Source: an uncultured Cohaesibacter sp. (GTDB taxonomy: Bacteria > Pseudomonadota > Alphaproteobacteria > Rhizobiales > Cohaesibacteraceae). From it: a stretch of DNA of 64,000 bases. The notes beneath the pieces are model-generated. The model saw only the letters and a list, made by a program, of their open reading frames with translations. It was not told the origin of the DNA and ran no database searches. This document shows, in pieces, positions 25,795 through 32,602 of the stretch. Location of the stretch: the NCBI RefSeq assembly GCF_963667045.1, contig NZ_OY762934.1, positions 1,419,501 through 1,483,500 of the forward strand, in the 5' to 3' direction. A program made the position numbers and the translations under genes. Each line of letters starts with the position of its first letter. Positions within the stretch are counted from its first letter, which is position 1.

Positions 25795-26125
25795 GCGACC
25801 TCCTTGGGGCTGGTGCCGAACTCAGGGGAAAACCGTATTCTTGAGAATTAAACACATATTTTAGTCAGGCCACAAAATCAAGCGTTCCCTAGGACTGAAC
25901 CAGTTGCATATGAGCCATGTGGGCCGTCTTCGCGATCAGATTGTTCTTGTGCTTGGCGTTAAATTAAGTATTTTCCTTCACTATAGACCCAATATCCCAA
26001 GTCTCCCCCGATCGCTTCTCTCGTTTCAGTCTCGTCTCAAGCACGGGCTCGTCTCAAGCGCGGGGCTTTTCCGATTCCTGAAATTTGAACTGCATGGCGC
26101 CTTGCGGGTGCCTGCAAGCCTGTAA
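25795..26125. other. Non-coding divergent region, permease / MFS
   Basis: These 331 bases hold the two promoters. The only marked feature is a 17-bp tandem duplication, CTCGTCTCAAGCACGGG, at 26031-26047 and with small changes at 26048-26065. Confidence 0.5.
26031..26065. repeat. 17-bp tandem duplication
   Basis: CTCGTCTCAAGCACGGG is followed directly by CTCGTCTCAAGCGCGGG. It is 60 to 95 bp upstream of the MFS start and could alter its promoter or leader. Confidence 0.75.
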
Positions 26126-27322
26126 GTGTCCACCGTTATGCCCAATCAATATCTTGTTCTCGTGCTGGTTTTTGTCGGCTCCTTCTCCAATGCCGCGACC
26201 GTCCCCTTCATGGGACTGTTCATCATTGAAGATCTCCAGAAGTCGCCGATGATGATCAGCGTCTACTCCCTTGTGGCCACGGTTCTGGCTGTTGCGGCGA
26301 ACCGCTTCGTGGGGCACAAGATCGATCAGGGTTGGGACATCCGCAAGCTCCTCCTCGCCTCCATCCTTGCCTATCTTGCTGCGATGAGCTCGCTGCTGTT
26401 CGTCACCAGCTACTGGACGCTTGTGACGATGTTCGCGGCCTGTCTGGCGATCGCCAACACCGCCATCGGCACCATCCTCAGCTTTGCCCGCTTCTATGCA
26501 GACCAGAGCCATCTGGACTCGGCCAAGTTCAATTCCCGTGTGCGCGCCATGATGTCCCTTGCCTGGATGGTCGCTCCGGCGCTCTGCTTTGCACTTGCCA
26601 GCGTTTATGACCACATGATCGTGTTCCAGCTGGCTGTCGCAATCGGCTGCGTCTGGTTGCTGGTGTGGAGCATCACGCTGAAGCAGCCATTTCGCCGCAC
26701 CCATCCAGCCCATCAGGATTCGGCGGCGGCCAGTGCGGCTGCGGCCAGCAATTTCAACTTCCCGCTCTGGGCCGCCACGGTCGCCTGCTTCTTCATTGCC
26801 CTTGGCAACTCGCTGGCGCTGTCCTCGGCACCGCTGTTCATGATCAAGGAAGTACATTTGCCCGACTATGCGCCGGGGCTGGCGATCACCGTCAAGTGCT
26901 TCTTTGAAGTGGTGGTCATTCTGGGCACGCCGGGGCTGCTGAAAAAGATGGGCGCCCGCAACGCGATGATCCTGGCCAGCCTGATGGCCGTTGTCTGCTA
27001 TGGCTATCTCTCAACCATCACGTCGCTGACGGAAATGTCCATAGCTTCGGCCATCGAAGGCACCTATTTCGGCATTTTCGCGGCGGTCAGCATTTCCTTC
27101 ATGCAGTCCTTTGCCCGTGGCTTCATCGGCAACTCCATGGCTCTTTACACCAATTCGATGTTCCTTTCGGGGCTGGTGGGTGGCTCGCTGATGGGCATCA
27201 TCGCCAGCTACAGCGACTATCGCACGGCCGTGCTGTCCGCCTCGCTTGCTGCGGTTGCCGGTATCATCACGCTGGTGGCGACCCGTCGTGCCGACAGGGA
27301 AGCGGAAGAACTGCCAGCCTGA
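26126..27322 (+). CDS. MFS transporter, SET-like (sugar efflux) group
   Basis: The 398-residue protein has 12 hydrophobic segments. The order ANTAIGTILSFARFYADQSH then FNSRVRAMMSLAWMVAPALC resembles the SetA/SetB sugar-efflux proteins, which share a NTA...LFALAREYAD motif and a SxxRAQxSLAWxxGPP motif. Substrates in that group are sugars and analogues, so the substrate here is inferred only. The frame opens at GTG 26126; ATG at 26138 (MPNQYLVLVLV) is an equally good start, and neither has a clear ribosome site. It lies between the two halves of the iron ABC system and is read oppositely, which looks like an insertion into that locus. Confidence 0.82.
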   Translation: MSTVMPNQYLVLVLVFVGSFSNAATVPFMGLFIIEDLQKSPMMISVYSLVATVLAVAANRFVGHKIDQGWDIRKLLLASILAYLAAMSSLLFVTSYWTLVTMFAACLAIANTAIGTILSFARFYADQSHLDSAKFNSRVRAMMSLAWMVAPALCFALASVYDHMIVFQLAVAIGCVWLLVWSITLKQPFRRTHPAHQDSAAASAAAASNFNFPLWAATVACFFIALGNSLALSSAPLFMIKEVHLPDYAPGLAITVKCFFEVVVILGTPGLLKKMGARNAMILASLMAVVCYGYLSTITSLTEMSIASAIEGTYFGIFAAVSISFMQSFARGFIGNSMALYTNSMFLSGLVGGSLMGIIASYSDYRTAVLSASLAAVAGIITLVATRRADREAEELPA

Positions 27323-27380
27323 GACGGTTCTCTCATGAGACTTTCAGCGGGAGAAACTCCCTGCCCCCCCCAAATGAAAG

Positions 27381-27406
27381 TGCCACGACGGGGAGCCGTC
27401 GTGGCA
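27381..27406 (-). terminator. Strong 11-bp hairpin
   Basis: TGCCACGACGG and CCGTCGTGGCA pair perfectly around GGAG. On the minus strand it is followed by CTTTCATTTG, a moderate terminator; on the plus strand there is no T-run. It may end a minus-strand transcript crossing the hairpin array, or protect the 3' end of the MFS transcript. Confidence 0.45.
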
Positions 27407-27442
27407 CAATCCATTAAAGGCAATCGGACAGGCGGAGAGTAA

Positions 27443-27726
27443 ACAAGGGACCAGCTTGTCCACTATTTTGGCCGAATGCCTTCATGTCCAATCCCGCATT
27501 CTTGTCTTGCGAGCAAAAGCCCGGTATGCGTAAGACTGTATCGTTCGATGACGCGCATAATAAAGGGACCAGCTTTATTGTCATGCCACCGAATGCGGGA
27601 CCGTTTGGGGGTGCGCTCCTTACAGTCGGTCGACGCGAGAGGACCAGTATCGCATCTGCCGTCTGCCAAGCGCTTATTGGGTGAAGGGTCGCCTAACGGC
27701 CATGGACTGTAGGACCAGTACAGTCC
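27443..27726. ncRNA. Candidate structured RNA: four hairpins with invariant GGACCAG loop
   Basis: Four hairpins share the 7-nt loop GGACCAG with different stems. Hairpin 1 (27443-27459) is ACAAG/CTTGT. Hairpin 2 (27559-27579) is AATAAAG/CTTTATT, with ATGAC/GTCAT outside it after a 6-nt bulge. Hairpin 3 (27635-27653) is GCGAGA/TATCGC with one mismatch. Hairpin 4 (27704-27726) is GGACTGTA/TACAGTCC. The stems are unrelated in sequence yet pair, so structure rather than sequence is kept. Loops are 118, 75 and 71 bases apart. Strand is undetermined; on the minus strand the loop reads CTGGTCC. I do not recognise a known family. Confidence 0.6.
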
Positions 27727-27807
27727 GCCTCGGCTAGCCACTGGGGGCAAATCGGCTTGCCTTCAACCAATTCGGTAAAATTCCTTTTTTCTTTCTGTTC
27801 AAACCAC

Positions 27808-27826
27808 CCGGATCATGCCGATCCGG
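27808..27826 (-). terminator. Hairpin after the iron-binding protein gene
   Basis: CCGGATC (27808-27814) pairs with GATCCGG (27820-27826) ten bases after the stop. The following minus-strand sequence, GTGGTTTGAAC, has only a short T run, so termination is plausible but weak. Confidence 0.45.
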
Positions 27827-27836
27827 TCAGAGGTCT

Positions 27837-28880
27837 CTAGTTGGCACCAGCATCAAAATCCACGATGTCGACCAGCTCTGACGCCTTCTTGCGCGCATCA
27901 GCAATCTTGCCGAGGGCAACGCTATCGGGCGTGAAACTGCCCCAGCTCTTGACGATGGCTGACGGCTCGACACCATCCAGCACAGGATATTCGAAGTTGC
28001 CTTCCGCATAGATCTGCTGGGCTTCGGCTGAAGACAGGAACTCCATCAGCTTGATGGCATTGTCCCGGTTGGGCGCGTGCCTGGCCAACAGCATGCCGGA
28101 GATGTTGACATGGGTGCCGCGCCCGTCGGTGTTTGGAAACAGAATGCGAACCGAAGCGGCCCATTCCTTCTGTTCGGGCTCCTTGTCGTTGGTTTGCATC
28201 TGACCCATGTAGTAGGTGTTGCCGAGTGAGAGATCACATTCACCCGCATAGACGGCCTTGACCTGGGCGCGATCATTGCCGGTTGGGCGACGCGCCAGAT
28301 TGGCCTTCAGCCCTTCCAGCCATGTACGGGTTTCTTCTTCACCGTGATGCACGATCATCGAGGCGATCAGGCCGATGGTGTAGTCATGCTGGCCGGAACG
28401 GGTGCAGATGCGGCCCTTCCATTTCGGATCGGCCAGGTTTTCATAGGTGATACTATCCTGCTTGACCCGTTCTTTCGAGGCGTAGACCACCCGTGCCCTC
28501 GTGGTAAGACCAAACCACTGGTCGTCAGCATCACGGTATCGGGCGGGAATGTTTGCCTTGAGAATATCGGAAGCCACAGGCTGGGCGATGCCCTGCTGCT
28601 TTGCAGCCTGAAGACGACCAACATCGGTACTGAGCAGCAGGTCGGCGGGGGAGTTCTCCCCTTCTGCCTCGATACGAGTCTCCAGCCCCTGCTTGGCAAA
28701 GATCAGATTGGCGCGAATGCCCGTCTCCTTCTGGAAGGCTTCCAGAAGCGGCTCAATCAGGAACGGCTGGCGGTAAGAGTAGATATTCACTTCGCTGGCA
28801 GCATGGCTGGCGTTTGCGGATATCGTGAGCAGGGCGGCAACGGATACCGTCGCCCGCAAGACCCGGTAGGAATGTCTCAT
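27837..28880 (-). CDS. Iron(III) ABC transporter substrate-binding protein (FbpA-like)
   Basis: The 347-residue protein has a signal peptide (RVLRATVSVAALLTISANAS, cleaved after SHA) and then EVNIYSYRQPFLIEPLLEAF, the opening of ferric-binding proteins of the FbpA/FutA type. TTRARVVYASKERV, GLIASMIVHHGE and GECDLSLGNTYYMGQM are family blocks, and paired tyrosines in NTYYMG are the usual ferric ligands. The ATG at 28880 is preceded by GGAGACAGAC; an in-frame TTG at 28904 is not. It pairs functionally with the permease at 24067-25794 although the genes are not adjacent. A palindrome at 28939-28951 upstream may be its control site. Confidence 0.92.
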   Translation of the reverse strand: MRHSYRVLRATVSVAALLTISANASHAASEVNIYSYRQPFLIEPLLEAFQKETGIRANLIFAKQGLETRIEAEGENSPADLLLSTDVGRLQAAKQQGIAQPVASDILKANIPARYRDADDQWFGLTTRARVVYASKERVKQDSITYENLADPKWKGRICTRSGQHDYTIGLIASMIVHHGEEETRTWLEGLKANLARRPTGNDRAQVKAVYAGECDLSLGNTYYMGQMQTNDKEPEQKEWAASVRILFPNTDGRGTHVNISGMLLARHAPNRDNAIKLMEFLSSAEAQQIYAEGNFEYPVLDGVEPSAIVKSWGSFTPDSVALGKIADARKKASELVDIVDFDAGAN

Positions 28881-29292
28881 GTCTGTCTCCAATGGTGGGT
28901 TCAAGGCCCAAGATCGGTTGTTATGCGCTGAACTTGATGCGAAACGTTCGCAAAGTCAACGCAAAAGCTGTAACAAAACAGTGAGTTAGGCATGGACAGG
29001 CCGTTACAGTTCTTAGAATCTTTCAAATTGTCATTGGTAAGTGGCTTGAATTGTTGCATTTCATTCTCAAAAATTGAATACGAAATTGGCTGCATTTAAT
29101 TGTTGAAAATTATTTTCATATTTTAAGTCCCAGCCCCGTTTCCCAATGCGATGGGCGACATGGACCACTGCTCGGTCCGCACGATTGCTTGCGCATGAAA
29201 TTGTCGTGACATCCTCGGATTTTCCATACCAATGACAGGCCGATTGGTTTAGGTCATGACTAAACACGCCCAGCCAAGATTTGGAGACTGAC
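28881..29292. other. Divergent non-coding region with a palindrome
   Basis: This 412-bp gap between the iron-binding protein and the HD gene carries both promoters and the palindrome GCGAA-ACG-TTCGC (28939-28951), which is framed by TTGA (28934-28937) and TCAA (28956-28959). Nothing else is recognisable. Confidence 0.5.
28934..28959. promoter_or_regulatory. Palindrome upstream of iron-binding protein gene
   Basis: GCGAA-ACG-TTCGC is a perfect interrupted palindrome nested in TTGA...TCAA, 54 to 79 bp before the ATG at 28880. It is a likely operator, but it does not match a RirA, Irr or Fur consensus that I can recall. Confidence 0.35.
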
Positions 29293-29901
29293 ATGGCCCT
29301 TAAATCCGAAGCCCCCCGTGCCTGGCAGCGCATGCTTTCCGGACGGCGGCTTGATTTGCTCGATCCGTCACCGCTTGACATCGAGATCGAGGATATCGCC
29401 CATGGCCTCGCCCGCGTCGCCCGCTGGAATGGCCAGACCATCGGCGAGCATCCCTTCTCCGTAGCCCAGCATTGCCTGATCGTCGAGATGATCATGCGAG
29501 AGAAGTTTCCCGCACTGCCGGTCGCAGCCTTGATGATGGGGCTTTTGCATGACGGGGCGGAATATGTGGTCGGCGACATGATCTCGCCTTTCAAGTCGGC
29601 AATCGGTGCCGATTACAAGCGCATTGAAGAGAGGCTTGAGGCCGCCATTCACATCCGGTTCGGCCTTGCCCCCCATCCCACGGCTGCCCTCAAGAAGCAG
29701 ATCAAGCAGGCTGACCGGATCTCGGCCTATTTCGAGGCGGTTCATCTGGCCGGCTTCGAGGCAACAGAGGCCCGACAGCTGTTCGGGGCGCCCGATGGCC
29801 TTGATGAAGAGGCGCTGCCGATCACGCCATGGAGCACCGGTGAGGCCGAAGAGGCCTTTCTTCAACGGTTTCATAGCCTGCACCAGGCTCTGGGTGCCTG
29901 A
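29293..29901 (+). CDS. HD-domain phosphohydrolase, YfbR-like
   Basis: The 202-residue protein has the HD metal-binding pattern: His60 in FSVAQHCLIV, the HD pair at residues 86-87 in GLLHDGAEYV, and Asp in KQADRISAYF. The segment SPLDIEIEDIAHGLARVARW is typical of the YfbR-like group, whose E. coli member is a 5'-deoxynucleotidase. The start at ATG 29293 is fixed by GGAG in the preceding bases; the frame is also open from TTG 29281. It heads a run of four co-directional genes ending with rnhB. A role in nucleotide pool upkeep would fit rnhB but is inferred. Confidence 0.88.
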   Translation: MALKSEAPRAWQRMLSGRRLDLLDPSPLDIEIEDIAHGLARVARWNGQTIGEHPFSVAQHCLIVEMIMREKFPALPVAALMMGLLHDGAEYVVGDMISPFKSAIGADYKRIEERLEAAIHIRFGLAPHPTAALKKQIKQADRISAYFEAVHLAGFEATEARQLFGAPDGLDEEALPITPWSTGEAEEAFLQRFHSLHQALGA

Positions 29902-30096
29902 GGGATGGCAATCCCGCAAATTCCCGGGCCTGAGACGAAGGGTTTGCGACCAAATGGTAAGCGCCGGTTGAGCGCAAGGGACATGAAAAGCTGCTAGTCT
30001 TGATCTGTCCTTCAAGGGCAGCCATCAAAGCGCCTCCCGCAGCGCCAGCGATTGAAGTCCGGTCAGGGAATCGGCAGGAAAGGTACGGTTCGTTCG

Positions 30097-30606
30097 ATGC
30101 TCTATGTTTGCTCCCTATCCAAGCTCGACAGGGTGGTCGAGGCGGTCAAGGCCTCTCATCTGGTCAGCGTGGTCAATCCTGACATGGAGGTCATCCGTCC
30201 GAAACGCATCGCACCTGAAAACCATCTGTTTCTGGGCATGAACGATATTGCTGCCACCATCCCCGGTTTCACGCTCAGCACCGGACAGCAGGTCGCGCAG
30301 CTGATTGCCTTTCTGCACAAATGGGACCGCAGCGCGCCGATGGTCATCCACTGCTGGGCCGGGGTCAGTCGGTCAACCGCATCAGCCTATATCGCGGCAT
30401 GCGCCTTACGGCCCGATCTTGACGAGATGCTGCTGGCCGAGGATCTGCGCAAGGCCTCGCCGCCCGCAACGCCCAACCGGCGGCTGGTGGAGCTGGCTGA
30501 CGAGCTGCTGGGGCGCGAAGGGCGCATGAATGAAGCGATCAGGAGCATCGGCCGCGGCGCCGACTGCTATGAAGGCAATGTCTTTGCCATGCCCCACATC
30601 GACTGA
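30097..30606 (+). CDS. Tyrosine/dual-specificity-like protein phosphatase
   Basis: The 169-residue protein carries the cysteine-phosphatase P-loop HCWAGVSRSTA, with Cys86 nucleophile and Arg92. It lacks an obvious WPD-type loop, though FLGMNDIAATIPGF could supply the general acid (Asp50). The size fits small bacterial phosphatases of the DSP-like family found beside NAD-regulator genes in alphaproteobacteria. The ATG at 30097 is preferred because the upstream extension (to 30052) is not phosphatase-like. The natural substrate is unknown. Confidence 0.82.
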   Translation: MLYVCSLSKLDRVVEAVKASHLVSVVNPDMEVIRPKRIAPENHLFLGMNDIAATIPGFTLSTGQQVAQLIAFLHKWDRSAPMVIHCWAGVSRSTASAYIAACALRPDLDEMLLAEDLRKASPPATPNRRLVELADELLGREGRMNEAIRSIGRGADCYEGNVFAMPHID

Positions 30607-30735
30607 TTGTGCTGCTGCTTCGCTCCGTTCTAACGGTGGTGCTATGTTGCGCGCGGAAATGGTTTTCTTCCTCCTCCCGATGCTGTAACCATAATCGATA
30701 GACCTTTGACCGAATTCTGAGAACAAGGGCAAATC

Positions 30736-31830
30736 GTGGATCAGGACGCCGATAACACATCAGTGGTTTCCATCGCCATCGGGCTCAATGCCGCCATCCT
30801 TGCCGTGCGGGCGCTGACGCCGATGGTGCTGGAAGTGTATCTGCCCGAAGATCGCCGCAGTGACAACGCCCCTGCCCTTCAGCCCCATCATCCAGCCACG
30901 CCAGAAGCGAAGATGACCACCGGTATCATTGGCAATCAGGCCTCGCTGCCGTTCGGCCCGTTTGAACCGGCCCGGCATCGCACGCTGGAAGCCGGGTTGC
31001 GCGCCTGGGTACGTCGCCAGACCGGCCTGCGCCTTGGCTATGTGGAGCAGCTCTACACGTTCGGCGACCGGGGTCGCAGAGTGGAAACCGATGCGGGAGA
31101 CCTGCACGAGGTATCGATCGGCTATCTGGCCCTGACGCATCTGGCGGAGACCACTGACACCGGCAATGGTGAGCAACTGAACGGCTTCGGCGGACGCTGG
31201 CGTAGCTGGTACAGCCATTTCCCCTGGGAAGACTGGCGCGATGATCGCCCCCCGATGCTTGATGGCCAACTGATCCCGGCGCTGCGAGACTGGGCCGCCA
31301 CAGCAACCGACGACGGCAACAAGGCGCTGAGCCCGATGCAGCGGCTGCGGCTGTTCTTCGGCATTGATGGCGCGGTCTGGGATGAGGAACGGGTGCTGGA
31401 ACGCTACGAGCTGCTTTACGAAGCCGGTCTGGTGCTTGAGCATTTTCGTGATCGCGGTAAAAACACCGTTGCTGGCACGCAACTGTTCGGCCTGCCGATG
31501 CAGATGGACCATCGGCGCATCCTCGCAACAGCCATTTCACGTCTGCGCAGCAAGCTCAAATATCGGCCGGTGATCTTCGAGCTGCTGCCCGACAGTTTCA
31601 CGCTCACCGAACTTCAAGCAACGGTAGAGGCGATATCAGGGCGCCATCTGCATAAGCAGAATTTCCGCCGACTGGTGGAACAGGGCCAGCTGGTCGAGCC
31701 GACCGGGGCATCCTCGACCAGCACTGGCGGCAGGCCGGCCAAGCTGTTCCGTTTCCGGCGGTCAGTATTGGTCGAGCGACCGGCGCCGGGGCTGCGTGTT
31801 GGTAACGTCAACAAGATGGACGCCGGATAG
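30736..31830 (+). CDS. NrtR-like NAD-metabolism regulator (Nudix plus winged helix)
   Basis: This 364-residue protein starts with GTG. An N-terminal Nudix-like domain covers about 10-180 (IAIGLNAAILAVRA, LEAGLRAWVRRQTGLRLGYV, EQLYTFGDRGR). A long middle follows, and a C-terminal winged helix lies at about 285-345 (LTELQATVEAISGRHLHKQN, FRRLVEQGQL). The Nudix box is missing its REx2EE core, so it should bind rather than hydrolyse its ligand, as in NrtR regulators sensing ADP-ribose. This combination is known in alphaproteobacteria as the NAD regulator. No NAD biosynthesis gene is visible nearby, so its targets must lie elsewhere. Confidence 0.8.
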   Translation: MDQDADNTSVVSIAIGLNAAILAVRALTPMVLEVYLPEDRRSDNAPALQPHHPATPEAKMTTGIIGNQASLPFGPFEPARHRTLEAGLRAWVRRQTGLRLGYVEQLYTFGDRGRRVETDAGDLHEVSIGYLALTHLAETTDTGNGEQLNGFGGRWRSWYSHFPWEDWRDDRPPMLDGQLIPALRDWAATATDDGNKALSPMQRLRLFFGIDGAVWDEERVLERYELLYEAGLVLEHFRDRGKNTVAGTQLFGLPMQMDHRRILATAISRLRSKLKYRPVIFELLPDSFTLTELQATVEAISGRHLHKQNFRRLVEQGQLVEPTGASSTSTGGRPAKLFRFRRSVLVERPAPGLRVGNVNKMDAG

Positions 31831-31840
31831 GAACAGCGCC

Positions 31841-32551
31841 GTGAAACGCAAGCAATCATCCTCAGGCGGCAAAGCCGCACAAGGCGGTCTGTTCGATCTG
31901 TCCCGCAACGGACCGGACTATTCGCTCGAAGAAGAGATCATCAAGCAGATCGGTGGACCGGTCGCCGGGCCGATTGCCGGGGTTGACGAGGTGGGGCGCG
32001 GGCCGCTGGCCGGTCCTGTGGTAACGGCTGCGGTGATCCTCGACCCTGAGGCCATTCCCGACGGGCTCAACGATTCAAAGAAGCTGTCGGAAGCAAAGCG
32101 CGAGAGGCTGTTCAAGGAAATTTGCACCAGCGCCCATGTATCGGTTGCCTCGGCCTCTCCGGCCCAGATCGACGCCCTCAATATTCGCGGGGCAACGCTG
32201 TGGGCGATGGCACGGGCTCTGGAAGGCTTGCCGGTGCGGCCAGCCTTTGCGCTGTTTGACGGGCGCGATGTCGCCCCGGCGTCGCCCTGCTCCGGACGCC
32301 ATGTCATCAAGGGAGACAGCCGGTCGCTCTCCATTGCGGCGGCGTCCATCGTTGCCAAGGTCACCCGCGATCACCTGATGATGCGCATGGGGCGCGCCTT
32401 CCCCGGCTATGGCTTTGAGAACCACATGGGCTATGGCACGAAACAGCATCTGGACGCGCTGGACCGGTTGGGGGTCACCATCCACCACCGGCGCAGTTTC
32501 CGTCCCATATTCGAACGCCTTCCAATAACCGGGACAGCGGCTGAGGACTGA
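31841..32551 (+). CDS. rnhB: Ribonuclease HII
   Basis: The 236-residue enzyme has the motif IAGVDEVGRGPLAGPVV with catalytic Asp49 and Glu50, a further catalytic Asp in FALFDGRDV, and a later SIAAASIVAKVTRDHLM block. It removes RNA from DNA-RNA hybrids, including single ribonucleotides. The GTG start at 31841 is 11 bp after the previous stop and has AGGA upstream; a longer frame from 31796 would overlap the NrtR-like gene. The N-terminal tail of about 40 residues is basic and Gly/Ser-rich. It closes the four-gene run that begins with the HD gene. Confidence 0.95.
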   Translation: MKRKQSSSGGKAAQGGLFDLSRNGPDYSLEEEIIKQIGGPVAGPIAGVDEVGRGPLAGPVVTAAVILDPEAIPDGLNDSKKLSEAKRERLFKEICTSAHVSVASASPAQIDALNIRGATLWAMARALEGLPVRPAFALFDGRDVAPASPCSGRHVIKGDSRSLSIAAASIVAKVTRDHLMMRMGRAFPGYGFENHMGYGTKQHLDALDRLGVTIHHRRSFRPIFERLPITGTAAED

Positions 32552-32602
32552 AGCCCTGCGCTTCAGACCAACGGAAGTGCAGGGAAAACGGTCGCGAGGC
32601 AA

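Larger units (their letters stand above)
27323..27836. other. Convergent intergenic region with an array of hairpins
   Basis: No protein gene is supported here. The region holds the 11-bp hairpin at 27381-27406, the GGACCAG-loop hairpin array (27443-27726) and a hairpin at 27808-27826 next to the binding-protein stop. Confidence 0.6.

Noticed and set aside
27691-27697. GCCTAAC resembling an integron attC R'' box
   Set aside because: No GTTRRRY partner, no integrase and no cassette genes; the site lies in the linker of the hairpin array.
27443-27726. CRISPR array
   Set aside because: Repeats are only 7 bases with different stems, spacing is irregular (118, 75, 71), and no cas genes are seen.
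27443-27726. Type III toxin-antitoxin RNA
   Set aside because: Such antitoxins have near-identical 30-40 base repeats followed by a toxin gene; neither is present.
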